Assembly: GCA_932521035.1 (NCBI GenBank)
Contig: OW051497.1
Coordinates: 7,440,001-7,504,000 of the forward strand
Direction: 5' to 3'
DNA length: 64,000 nucleotides
Source: Oscheius dolichura
Lineage: Eukaryota; Nematoda; Chromadorea; Rhabditida; Rhabditidae
Shown one piece after another: positions 36,425 through 48,796 of this stretch (the first letter of the stretch is position 1; every line of letters starts with the position of its first letter). Under the pieces are notes generated by a model. That model searched no databases and had not been told where the DNA came from. It was given only the letters and a program-made list of their open reading frames with translations. The position numbers were made by a program, and so were the translations under genes.

Positions 36425-37926
36425 AGCGGGGTGGCTGTTGTCGGTGGGGGAGACTTTAATCCTTGGTTAAGGACCACTTTCCCTGTCTCACAGTTACTGT
36501 CCTTTGTGAATGCTGTGCTTGTACACAGTTATTAGAAACCGCCGCGTACTATTAGGTCATATTTACCGTTGACATCTAGATAAGTTATTAGAAAAGCGGC
36601 AGTAGGGGATGATTTCTGTCGAAAGCGAAAAGCAGTATCCATCCACTTGTTGAGGTCTTGTGACGCAGTTTTCTTTCCCCATTCAAAACTTCCCTCTTCC
36701 ATTTTTAGAGTGCCCCCCTTTTACTCTCTAATAGCTCTCCTTGCTTTATGATACCTTCCTCAAAAACTTCCTTTCCTTTTTACCCCCTGCTTTAAGCATA
36801 AGGTATCAACAATTTTTCCTTTATTTTCAGAGCCCAGCTGTCCAAAATTTCGTCGTTACAACGAATCGCGTCCATACTTGTCTTCTTGACCCACTTGATA
36901 TATTCGACAGTGTGAGTTTTTTCGTCTTCTTATTTGCTCTGGGGATGATGATGCAGGTAGGTGTCACACCTGCCATATTAAGACTTCAACAAATTGCGCA
37001 AATTAAATGAGCCCACGGTATGTCGTCGATTAAATCTCCACTAAATTAAATCATGACATGTCGCATACCCAAACAGTGAAACACTATTAAAGTTCCGTGT
37101 CTTTCAGTCCGTACAGGATCCGCCGGGAGACAGAAGAAGACTGGGTCTCTTCGGAGGAGTGCTTCCATCGGTATAATGAAGACAACCATCACAAAATGTT
37201 CTCCCACTTCTTACATCGAAAAAACTCTTCACATTATTCGCCAATCGCCCCGTCATATCACCAGGCTTTGTTGAAGTTAGAGGTGAGTTCAACAACGAAT
37301 GTTTTATGACCATCTGCCGCCCCAATCACTGATATGTCAACCAGCTGTTTTCCCAGGGTTAGATTAAAAATACCCCCCGCTTCTGTACGCATTAATTCAG
37401 CCAGGGTAGGAGGTATATTTTTGACTTCTTAACTGCCTGGGCCTCCTTACCATAATAGGCCCCACGAATCGGTATAATGAGGTGTAGGTGGATATAAGAA
37501 TCGCCAATCATGGTCAAGCATCGCTACGACCTTTTACATATTTCTGCAACGGGATGAGAAAAGGATCCTCTCTACATTTCTTTCCTTAGGAAGTGACGTG
37601 CAGTGGCCCTTTAAAGGGCAGACTCATTAATACCATAGTAAAAAGAGTAACAGAACAAATTTAATGGCGAAAACACATTGCATAACTTGTGAATATCCAC
37701 GTGAGCGACGCTTCTTTAATCGGTTAATTTGTTATATCCTCCCGGGCTCCATCATTTCTTTGAAGATCTAGTAAATGGGCAGGGAGATGACGGGTGATTA
37801 GGAAATCCTCTAGACATGTTTGAGATCTTAGGCAAAATATCTTAGTAAAAGAGGCTAATGGATAGGATGAACGGAGATACATCTCTGCCTTACAGTAATC
37901 CTCAAAGGAATAATATTATTTTCCAG

Positions 37927-38496
37927 ATGAGCGGACTAAGGCACGGCGAGCAGATAACAACCAGCTCATCTTCTTGTAACAGCAAGAAATTGGATGTCAT
38001 CAGTGCTGAGACGCCGTTGAGAGAAAGGGCTCTTTGTAAATTCGAGTACATATTAAACTACAACCCAAAGGTGAAAAGACCCACTAGCCTGGACTACGGT
38101 AGCTATTTCAGCGTCTTCCCGCCGCCCTAACCGAGGTTAAATGCAGTTGTCCAAGGCCTAATTCAAAACTGGTGGGAAAGAGAATATTCGAGTGTGAGGC
38201 TCTTCGATACCAGGTACCGTAATCCCCCTGTTCTTGATTTAATCTGAGCCTTGTTAGGTCCGCGTGTTACTATTCGACGAAGATTGTCAAACGTTCCGTG
38301 AGCACACGGAAAACATAGCCTTAGCCTGTATTCCCGTAGTTCAAGTAAGTTTATTCTAACCCTATGTTGTGAAATCCTAAGTTTCTTTTTGTTTCATTGG
38401 GAGAACCTCATTAACCTGTAGTTTCAGGCCAATGCCAATGCTGACGGAGAGGAGAACTTCATGTTCCCATTAAAAGCTGCCGACGTGCCGACATAA
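37927..38496 (+). CDS. Unassigned small protein, four exons, about 125 residues
   Basis: Exons 37927-38070, 38136-38213, 38258-38344 and 38428-38496 all join in phase 0 with GT/AG introns. They give a protein starting [16 protein letters not shown] and ending LKAADVPT. It contains [16 protein letters not shown] and [16 protein letters not shown], which look like beta strands of a small soluble domain. There is no signal peptide, membrane segment or family I recognise. The ATG directly follows an ATTTTCCAG acceptor, so it may be the trans-spliced start or an internal Met of a longer gene with exons upstream to 35,480. A poly(A) signal AATAAA lies at 38865-38870. The coding call rests on phase consistency and protein-like composition. 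Confidence 0.5.
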
Positions 38497-40959
38497 GAAA
38501 AGAGAAAGTAACATCGCAGTGCTGCTGTCATAGCCCGCCTCTAGTAGGTTACGGTTGTCTACCGGTTTTTAGACATTTTTGCTGATCTCACCCCACGATT
38601 TCCTATTTTATCCCAATCATTCTAGTCAGTCAGTCTTATGCACATTCTCTTGTCTATTCCATATTTCTGTATTTTTTGAAAAAGAACCTTTCGCGGCAGG
38701 ATCCTCAAAGGATATACGAAAAAAAGAAAGTATATATATGTTGGCTCGTGATCTCATGACATCTCTCTGTGTTTTTCAACCCCCCTTTCCTTTTTTTGTT
38801 CTTTTAATTAATTATCTGTAATAAATATATGTTAATTCTTAATTTATTGTTAATTCTCAGAAAGAATAAAACATACACTAGTGTGTCCACGCCGTCAGAA
38901 TTGAAAGTTAATTAAGGCAGGTGTTTTGAGGGAGAGCCAGATGAGGGTCTTCTCATAAAGCGATCTACGTCGGACATAGTAAAAGGAAAGACGCGTTTCC
39001 ATTTTTAGAGCAAAAGTTCACGATAAATTTGTCTTCTTGATGATTACTTACCATTGTGAGGGCCACAACCTCGTACATCATGGGTGGTAAACAACTGCCC
39101 AACTTCAGAGGCATGTCTAGCCCGTGTGGGGGAGTAAAAATTTCAAATTTGCTCCTTTATTCCCTTGTCGGAAGTCGGTGGAAGCCGTTAAAAACAACAA
39201 TAATAGATGCTACCGACTCCCGGATACTAATTTCGGATTCATTAGCCATTCATACTAGTCGATCCGTTCCTTCCCGTAGCTATATAGCACAATTAGGGGA
39301 TAAGCATTTCAAAAGATCAACCCACATAGCACAAGGGTCAGGACAAACTCTAGTCTACGGGGTTATATAACACCTACTATCAAATAAAAATTAATACGAA
39401 ATCTGTTTCCGGTGGGCGTATAATGGTCGTCGTGCGCGTTTTGCTGAAACGACGTGTGCAAACTCCACTCCTTTGGGAAATACACTGCCACTTATGAAGG
39501 GTAGCTGGAAAAATGTCTGCTGGTTTTCTTGGAACTTCTGGAAAAAGCAGATGACACCGTCTGTCAAAGGTTGGGGACGCCTCTTCTAGTTCAGAGAGCG
39601 CCAGGGAATCTCCCCTGGATTTCTATCTAAAAATGTTAACAGGTCCCAACTGAAACCTTTTATTTCTTCTTTTTTTTACAAGAGATCATCTCCCACAAAA
39701 GGAAGGATGATCTGCTTTGAATTTTAAAAAGGGCATTCTGCCACAGGAGGATGATCTCCTATAAATTTTTAGGAGTGAATTCGTACTGAGGAGGGTTCAA
39801 CTACTCTACTCTAGTTATGTGTAGTCTGGACCAGGCTATACGCGATACGTAGTGTTTATATGAAAGAAGCCCTAGTAAAATTCGTCTGGTATTTTAATGA
39901 TCTCTATATATTCGGAGACTTCCACCCTTAGCCCCGGGAAAATTAGTTCCGCTGATTAGTTCTCCGGGGGGATTGGAGCAAGCGAGGAGTCAAGGGAAAA
40001 TACCATGTCACATTTGAGGGCATCACCTTGTGGCGGCTTGAATTCAAATGAGCTGAACACTCAAAATTCAATGAGACAGGGAAGATGTTTTTGTTCTCCT
40101 TAGGGAGCAGTTGGATCAGCTACCTAGCTTTTTTTCCTCGAAAAGGAATAGTTTCCCTGTTTTGCTCTAGGAAAGCCTCTCCCGGACGTCTCCGCGGGTA
40201 AAGGAAGAATTAATAAACTTTCCTTCGTCTTGTTTTCCCTGTCTGCATATCCCGTAGAGCCAAAGTACCCTTTCTCGCTGTTTATGAGGTGAGAGACATT
40301 GATGCCTTTAGTTTTGTGTTTTACTCAACTCACTTAAAATAATTCCATTTGTAATCTGACGCAAAAAGAACCTGACTGTAAACAATCAGCTTTTGTTGCA
40401 GGCGACGGTTACACCCACAACAAAACATGTCCCGAAATAAAGTTATGGTTCATGCTTCAATATTAAAATCAGATCATCAATGAAAGAGCGAAACAGCAGA
40501 AGGGAATTAGATTAGAATTGATTAGAACCTGATCTGTTGAACATTAGACGGATCAACATTAAATCTGACACATTCAAAGAACATACCCATAGAGAGTAAT
40601 TGGGTTGCACTATGTTTTCAGACGACGATCTTTGTCCTTGGAAAAACGGAATCTACGCAATACACGGAAACTTGGGCATTCAACCAAATAGGGGGCATTA
40701 CGTTACTCATAGGTAATTTCCCGAATGCGCTTCCTGTTATTGTTTTTACCGTCTAGATCCTTACCGTAGTCCTAGAGAAAGTTCATGTACAAACCTTTAA
40801 TATAATACGAGACTGACGTTGTGGATGGGTTTGTTTTCCATCATAATATTATCCATACGATATTCTACAGTTATACAAAGATCCCCTTTCACAGGTGAAC
40901 AGCAATTTCCGAATCTGCTACTGGCATATTTTACCTAATCATTAAGCATTCTGTTTTAG

Positions 40960-41104
40960 ATCAAGACCTCATGCAGTCGATAAACTCTTTCCAGGGCTCC
41001 TTAATAATAATAAAGTCCAGGGAACTACGGTTTCAATGCTCGATCTGAAAACGGCTATCCTTCCAGACTTTGAGCAGTATGCAAACCGTGAACACGCCTC
41101 TTGA
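40960..41104 (+). CDS. Putative terminal exon of an unassigned gene
   Basis: A TTTTAG acceptor at 40959 opens a 145-nt frame reading SRPHAVDKLFPGLLNNNKVQ, then TTVSMLDLKTAILPDFEQYA, ending NREHAS and TGA (41102-41104). The composition is convincingly protein-like and cytosolic. I do not recognise the family. Upstream partners are unclear (see the interval note). It could also be a decayed gene. Confidence 0.35.
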
Positions 41105-42514
41105 TGCCTCTAACTTTATTTTGTAAATTCATGATGCGTCTATATTATGACGTCTATATTTTTATAACTAGAGAAATTTTGGGTGTTTCCTGTTCTACAG
41201 TAGGCTTTTTAAGCAACAGAGCTGTTAGGGAATTCGACTTCCCGATGATAAGACGATAAGGCAAGAAGGTAGGGTGGTTTACCGCGATATTTAACTTTTG
41301 TGTTTAAATTCCGCACTCCTGACCTTTCAATCTTCCTTATTTTCTAGTATTAATGTGCAACGCCCACCCTCAAGAAATGGAAGTAACTGCATGCATTGAT
41401 ATCAGTGCACATGGCAGACAAAGTGCTTATGTATGCATTTCCTTATGAACCGCGGCCCACTCCCTAGGCGTCTTACAGTTTCTCCAATCTTTTGATGGTC
41501 TTGCACTATTCAGCTCTACACGGTCACAGTTGGATTAGATCCCGAACAAACAAGGCCGCTATCCTTTCAAAGTATCTATGTTGCTTATACGTGTTTTTAA
41601 ATTAGAATCATCAGAGTTCATTCTCATTTACAAATTTGAAAATCCAAAAAGTGCTGTTTGTCCTTGTGCACATGTTTATGAGCACAGCCACGAGAGAAGG
41701 AGTAAATCCCTTCTTTATCCCATAGCTGTTTTCGCGTATACACTTTCCAACAATTTAGGGCGTTTAAAACATGAAAATCCCCACTTAGGTCAGCTGGGGT
41801 GGGAGGGCGGTAAGTGGCAAGTCACACCGTCTGTTTTTGGAGATCTCTGGCAGCTTAAATGAGACCAGAATAGCGTGTCTTCTGTGGGAGAAATGCAACA
41901 TTTTCACACTCTTTCTATTCTGTTCAAGGCTCAAATTGCTCCCCCTTCGAAAAATGTTCTACGGTAACCCAGGTGGCAACTATCTGATAAGAGGTTACCC
42001 CTATTTTGAGCGTATTCGTCAGGTTCGCTTCTTGACCTAATATTAATAAGGAATTCCGAAATCAGAACCTGTACTTATTCATAAAAGGAGAGGTTTTTTT
42101 TCTCGTCTGGTCAAATTCTTAGTAGCACTCCCCCATACACACAGACGTAGGTGAGCCTCATTTTACAAACGAAAGATGAGCCAACACGTAATTGGTAACA
42201 AACATCTTGTCACCTTTGCATAAGGCGGGAAAGAGAAGCCCTGCTGCCTAATTCATTGTCACTTCGTAGTTTTCTCTGTGTTCCTTTTTATGTCTTCGAA
42301 ATGTGTTCATTGGGCTGCCTTCTCCGGAAAGAAAACACTTAACTTTCCGGCACTTAATAGTCCGTCCTGTACTTAAAAGGCAACTACTTGCCCTTGTTAG
42401 AGGTGTATACAATCCACAAAATTAGATTTCCCTCCCATAACTGAGCAGAAAGGGCAGATTATGCAAAATCTGCCTCATGGGAGAAAGAACAACTCCTACC
42501 TATTCTTGCCGTCA

Positions 42515-42517
<3 letters not shown>

Positions 42518-42545
<28 letters not shown>
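42518..42545. repeat. Poly-C tract, 28 nt
   Basis: The longest homopolymer in the window, in non-coding DNA. Such C/G runs can form quadruplex or i-motif structures and are prone to sequencing length errors. Confidence 0.9.
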
Positions 42546-45500
42546 AAATCCCCATGTTTCATTTAGAAGAAGTGTGGGAGGGGAGCAAAAGTGCGTGTGA
42601 GGTAGAAGGGTGTCACTGTCGCCTAATAGATCTCCTGTACTAAGTTCTCCCGGGCTAATTTCAGAGAATTAATACGCAACCATTCTCTAATGATATTTGA
42701 TCTTTTAGAATAAGCTTTTTTCCCTCCCTCGCTTATTTTATTTGCAACTTTTATTTGCACCAGAACCGTCGTCGCTTTCGGTCATAAAACGACTGTTAAA
42801 ACCTTCATACGTGAATTTATTTAAATTCAATCAAATTTCACGTTGCAAAACAGAAAAATGTGACGTTTTCAAGAACCTTGCTCCCGTTTCTTCCAGCTCA
42901 GCCTTTGAAAATATGGAGTCAGCTCCCGTCGAGGTGTAATTTAGACGTCCGGTGCCGCAATTTCAGCAATAATTCACCCACCAAAATTGCAGTTTCTTGA
43001 AAACGTTTAAAATTAATTAATAGTGTCAGTCAGTATGGTAGGAACCGGCCGGCGGAGGAGAGCTGGGAAATCTCGCGCGAGGTGTCGCTGACAACATATT
43101 TTTAGATTCCCTCTCGCTGAGTACAATGTTTTCCCTCTGTGGTGATGGCCGGGGTAGAAAGGAACAAAACAATTCCGATAACTTTCACCTGCTTTTTTCT
43201 CGCTTTTGTTCCCTGTTCCTTTTCAAGATGTTGATCTCTTTTTCTTCTTCCTTCTCCGCCTTCTCCCTCTCCTTTTTATCAGCTGTTTCTTCCGCCAAGG
43301 GTTAATCAAACCAGGCCGTAATGGCTCGAAACATCTTGCACTTATTTTCAAGGCAGATGTGTGAAACTGCCTATTCTCTACCCTGGATGCAGAGTGGTAA
43401 AGAAATTTGCTTAGTAATACGATATATTTCAATATCCTCTCTCTTTCTGCAAATCTGCTTGTTTTTCTTTGCTTCCGTTCTTTTGAAGGAAAGAGGAGGT
43501 GGATGATCCAGATGTTGTCCTTAACTGTGAAGCGGATCACCCTCTTTTCTCAATTTAGCTCGTGTTTTGGACATCTCCCCCTCCCTCGGCTGTCAAAGCT
43601 TGTTCTTGTTGTTTTCCTATTCAAGTACATTCTGATAAGGTTAAACTTAAGTAGTCCTACCCCAGGGTCTCCTGTCTCCTTTCGTAGACATGCTCGTATT
43701 TTTTATGCCAGACCCACTCGTGAAAGCTTTCCACTCTCAGTCTCCCCCTGTGTTTAAAGGGCATTCCCACTCATCTTGTTAGCTCGAATCTGGTATACAA
43801 GAGAAAACTTTCGTCTCCTTTTCATAAAGGGCATGCCTACGCCCTGTCTATATCTAACAGAGGGAGAAAAAAACGTAATTATTGAAAGATACCCTCTGTT
43901 GGTTTATTCATTCCAGTGGCTTGTGAGCTGGGAGCAAAATGAATCCTCATAGCACATTCCGTCTCCTGATATGTCTCGAACAAGAGACAATAAATAGATC
44001 TCTGCTTTTCAACTTTTACTCTAAGGTAATTGCGACCGTGGCAATAAGGCGCTTTCCCGAAGAAGCGCGCTACTATCGCTCGTTTCTGGTGCAATATGCC
44101 ATTTTTGACATTCTTTAATTAATATATAGTAGCTCTTGCACCGAAAAACGGAAAGATGGCACGCGTTCCCAGAATTGAGCCTTAGCCTGACTCGGCTCTG
44201 ATGCGCCACATTTCTGGATCGAACCTGGTCACGTGGTTTACTTACCACTTTTACAGCTCTCATAAGTTTTTTTATATTCCGAAAGCACAACACTTTTTTG
44301 CATTTTCAAATCCTTTTGTTTTCCTGTGCAATTTTCCTGTACATGTGACGCCCACCGCGCCTATCCCTACCTTCCAAATCACATCTTTTTTTTGCAGAGG
44401 TGAGCGATACTTCCCGTTCATTATTATTGTTCCCCGTAGTAAGTTCCGTTAGATAATTATTTTCTAAGCAAAAGTTAAGATTCGCCTACACAAACCAATC
44501 TCTATAGAATGTGAGTGATGTCTAATTAGGCCAGGGGGTGCTAGGGATTCTTCTTCTTCTCTTGTTCATAATTGAGCCCCATGTGTGCGATCTTATTAAT
44601 TGTTATTTCTTGTAGGGAGAAGAGTCTTACAAACGGAATTAGATCCTGTTTTCCCTGACGGTAAGACTGATCTCTGCGGGACCCGCCAAATTGAAAATTT
44701 AATCAACCTTTGGTAATAGAAACGCGTCACGGCCAAGTTTTTAAATAATTTAGAAAAACATAGATCTGCAAAACATTCCCCTTTAATGCGATAATATAAG
44801 AGTGCACCCTTTTTCTCGTATGTTTCCGGAAATCCGAAAGAATTTATGCTTTATGTCGGCACATAGTAACAAATAGTCTGAACAGGCAATTGCTATCGCT
44901 ATTTTCCAGTTTGGAAGCCAACTTTTCGCAGTATGTCCTTTTCTTTATGCCCAAGGAAAACAAATTTACTCCTAAAATTGTAGATTTCCTTTTGACGGGG
45001 GAGATTTTCTGCCCACTTTAGAGGAAAAGTACCTGGAATGGCAGAAAACGAAAAAACACCGCCGTCAGCAAATTCAATCGCCCTGTAGACGTTTTCCTTC
45101 TGTTCTCATAGAGGCGTAGTAACAAGTTAAAGGTCTAGCCATTAGCGGCGAACTTGTGTTCACTTTCCGCAAATTTGGTGGGGAGACAAATGTGTGAGGA
45201 AGTGACAAAGTATCTCCTACTTTCTTCCCTTCCCCAGAGAATGATGCCGGTGTTCCAAACAGAAATATATCCAGCCAGCTCTATTCAAGTACATTATTCA
45301 CTAGAATAGCCCTCACAGATGTGGTTTTGTTCGTCTGTGTAATGGACTCACACAGACAGGCAGAAGAGCACAGAGATCCTATCTGTGCAAAGGAGGAGCC
45401 GCGTCCACTTCCCCCTCCAGTAATCAAGGTTCACGCTTTTCATAAGGGGAGTAAGCCAATTATTTCAATTACTCTCCCTACTCTTGACATCTTGTCGGCC

Positions 45501-45838
45501 TCCATTTCTAGGATTGGAGGTGGTCCTTATTTGATTAGGCCGAAGGTGGCTCTGTTCATTTCTCTTTGTACTTGATAAGGTAGACATTAGTCGCCGGTAC
45601 ATTGAATTATTGTCTCGTAGAAGCAAAGTGGATATTTCCACGCCTTTTTCATCTTGATGTGCTAACTTCACGTGGAAATGGTGACGGTAATTGAGCCCTT
45701 CTGGACTTTACTCTCTCTCTCTCGCACCCACTTCTTCTGGCATTTTATAACCGGCATTAAACTTTACTCTCGTTCTTTTCTTGATATTCTAAGAAGCTCT
45801 TCCCACTTCCCCGAGGAGAAAAGTTCCTTTTCCAGAGA

Positions 45839-47278
45839 ATGAATGAATCCACTGGTCCGGACTATCAAGCAATATTCTACAACTCGTCAGTCGCCTGCAC
45901 TATCCTCTCTTTTGTTGCCTTCGTTGTGAATCTCTACCTCATTATTGTAAGTTCCTTTTTACTATCATCTGCAAAAGAGAAACCGCATTTTGATACATAT
46001 GTGAACAGGAGAAACGTTAAATGTTTCAGTGCTCCCGGTACTTACGACGTCCGATTGGCGTAAACCTTAGACTCTGTGTCTCGCTTTCCGCTTCCGATGC
46101 TTTAGCAGCGTTCTGTTACATTCTAACATATTGTATCAACGTCATATTCCCAAGCGACATTTCCAATTGTTGGTCATTATTATTGGAGGTTGGTTTTATT
46201 AGTTCTAGCTGTAATAATCGGGCTCAGGTCATTAAATTCACGACTTTCTTCGCTTCCGTCAGCACATTGTTAATTTTGGCCCTGAATCATTACATAGGGA
46301 TTGTTTATCCACTGAAAAGGTAACAGTTGGGGGATTTCTGGAAGGATTGCGTCTTATTCTAGACATGTGATAACCAGCAAGACAGTGAGGACAGCAATCC
46401 TCTTATCCTATCTAGTCCCATTCGTCGTCTTCTTTGCTTTGTTTTGTGTGGTGGATGGCGGCTTCCGCGCCCCGATAGCCTTTGGTTTCTTTACCAAAGA
46501 CGGTTGCGCTAGTAGACGATTCTTGCGTAAGAAGGGGTGTTGATTTGCCTAGAAATGATCGTATTACAGAGTCATCAATAGTCCGATCCGTCATCGTTGG
46601 TCCCTTCATAATCTTTGTTCTCCTTATTTCTTTTCTATACTGCCATATCATTTATCACATGAGTAGGACTTCCAAGGATCCCTTGATAACCAACAATACA
46701 AACAAGAGGAAGTACAATGCCAAACTACTCAGTACACTGGCTCTTTTGGCAGGATCTGCTCTAATTGGTACCGTTTAAACGGAGCTACTTACCGTAATTT
46801 CTTCAGGATGGCTGCCAACAACGGTACTCTTCGCCCTAATCTGTCAGGAGTGCATCTTTCCTATCGCCTTACCTGTTCTGATGTACCTCACGTTCGTGTT
46901 GTTTTCCAGGGGAAGACAGACTATTTTCAGAATATTGAGCCATTTCCTGAACATCTTCAAACTCATCTTTGATGCCTTGATCTATGCCAGTCGGTTAATC
47001 GAGATCCGATTTGCCATGTGGGAGTTTCATAACATTCTATTGTCTTCCATAGACGGTACCTTTCTCCTTGTGAAGATCTTATTTTAAGTTTAGGGATTTT
47101 CGGAACAAAAAAGCAACGGCGTCATGTTCCGCAAGAATTTGTCAAGTATTTAAATGAGTCAAATAGATCATTGAAGGCGCGCCGACTGGATGGGAGCGGT
47201 AAAAATAGCTGCTATCATCAAACCCCTATTTATAGTCATGTATCCACCAAAGAAATCTCTAACGTCATTAACTTCTAA
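45839..47278 (+). CDS. Class A (rhodopsin-like) GPCR, orphan
   Basis: ATG at 45839 follows a TTTTCCAG acceptor by a few bases; TAA is at 47276-47278 after a final exon reading [19 protein letters not shown]. Seven hydrophobic helices are visible: [139 protein letters not shown]-glycosylation sites (MNES, YNSS) sit at the N-terminus. Conserved features include [10 protein letters not shown] on helix 2, IVYPL after helix 3 and DALIYASR replacing NPxxY. The D/ERY motif is NHY. About seven introns are present, one per loop. The ligand cannot be predicted; it is not a clear amine or peptide receptor. Confidence 0.8.
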
Positions 47279-48796
47279 CTCAAAAAGTGTGCTTCCCATT
47301 GGCAAGGTAACGTCTCTTTAATCCAATCGAGACCAGGACGCATTTTCAGATCTCTTTGAAAGAGACAATGGGAGACAGTACTGATATATGACCGGGCTAT
47401 TATTCAGCGGGAAGAAGAAATCAAAAGAAATTGTCAGTATCTCGTCTGGTGTCATTTTGTGTATTAACTTGTAAAAATAAGAAATAAAAAATGTCTTTCT
47501 ACTTTCTTGTGAGGACCCGTTGCCATTGACCTTAGCGGCAAATTCCGGAAATGACGCAGAAGTTGTGTTTAATGTTTCACACTCCTGCAACAACACTCGT
47601 CTCTTAAATTTGTGGAGTTTCTTCTCCGACGTCAAAGTCTTCCGGTCTTATCGGGATCTTTTTTGTCTAGCCGTGAGAATGGTGGCGTGATCCGTATTTT
47701 AACAACTGAGACTACAACTGAAACGTGAAGAAAGGGAATAAAAATTTGGAGAGAAGAAAAACGCGCCGCTTTCTCTTCGACGACTTCAAAATATGTAGTC
47801 CTTGCCCAGTATTTGAACTATGGGGTCAACACGGCACAGCAAATGCCGACAGCTGGTTGTCTGTGGCGATAAACGACCGCATGGCTGGAACTCGGATCTG
47901 ACAGACATGCACACATACACGACGAGAGGGCCTCTTGCCGACTTCCTCATTGGGCACTCTAATGAGTCCTGAGGGGGAAAAGAGCCACACCTACATGGTG
48001 TTAATTGATTGCCCATAACGGGAGACTGTTTTTCTAATCAAAACCGTCTAGTACGCGGCCCGTCAGTCAGCTGTCCACGTGTCTCCAACAGGCGACCGGT
48101 CGTTCTAGCGCTCTTTATTCCCTCACACCTGTAAACCATTTCCTCTCACGCGTAATCTTAACCCGCGCAATCGACCCTCTGCCCTCTGTACTTTGCCTCC
48201 CTGCCGACTCATTCCGCTGAGTTATTGTCTAGCACCTATTTTCTTTTTCGCAATCTCCCCTCGCGCGTCTAAATAAAACCATTTTCTTCCAAAAATCGAT
48301 TGTTCGAGTGGCTGCCATGTTTACTGTTTAACGTCGGCATTATTTGGCTTTTTAGGGGTGGGGAGGCTCGCTTTCCTTTTTTCTTAGACGTCAGCTTTCA
48401 ATATTAATCCCATCCCAATCAGACAGAATCGAGTTTGAAACCCGAGACTGTCTGATAGCGAAATTTGATCTCCTTTATCAGAAATTTCGGACTAAAAATT
48501 GAGCTACAAACTGTAGTTTATGTTTCAAATAATTTGAGGAAAGTTTGCTTTAGTCACACGACGTGAATCATGACGTAACGGCTGTATGTTCGTTGTTGTT
48601 ATGGAAAGTGTCCAACGCCCGTGGCAATGGACACTAGAAGGCCGCTCTGCACTTGCTTATATCTTATCAGTAGCGCGTTTTAGTCTTCTTCCACATGTCT
48701 GAATTGAACTTTCACCGCCTTTTCTCTTGATTTTCAACAATTTACAGCTTTCAGAAAACCATTTATTTTCCGGGTAGGAGGAGATACTTCGTGTAA
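47279..48796. other. Intergenic region
   Basis: About 1.5 kb with no supported exon. It ends in the promoter side of the phosphotransferase gene. A minus-strand frame at 47635-47318 has no domain signal. Confidence 0.4.

Larger units (their letters stand above)
32453..37926. other. Gene-poor interval with repeats
   Basis: No complete gene recognised. It contains a 16-bp direct repeat (GCACGAATCTGCCCTT at 32901-32916 and 32973-32988) around a perfect TGCCCCGGGGCA palindrome. It also contains the tRNA-like fragment at 33283-33344 and an inverted repeat at 36306-36424. Possible isolated exons exist on the plus strand (about 35480-35580 from an ATG reading MADSSLLDLL; about 36830-36910, SPAVQNFVVTTNRVH; about 37110-37280, [18 protein letters not shown]). 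They might belong to the small gene that follows, but I could not join their frames. Confidence 0.35.
38497..45838. other. Long gene-poor interval
   Basis: Apart from the exon at 40960-41104 and a poly-C tract I see no supported coding sequence. A spliced reading around 40614-40709 (frame MFSDDDLCPWKNGIYAIHGN) could be an upstream exon of the 40960 exon, but the phases do not join cleanly. Longer open frames (39056-39370, 41578-41862, 43321-43506) lack recognisable domains. AGATCATCTCC-like words recur near 39,680-39,770. A short CT repeat lies at about 45711-45722. Confidence 0.35.

Noticed and set aside
43223..43540. 105-codon minus-strand frame ending in Arg/Lys runs
   Set aside because: The basic run is the antisense of a CTTCTTCC pyrimidine tract; there is no sign of real coding.
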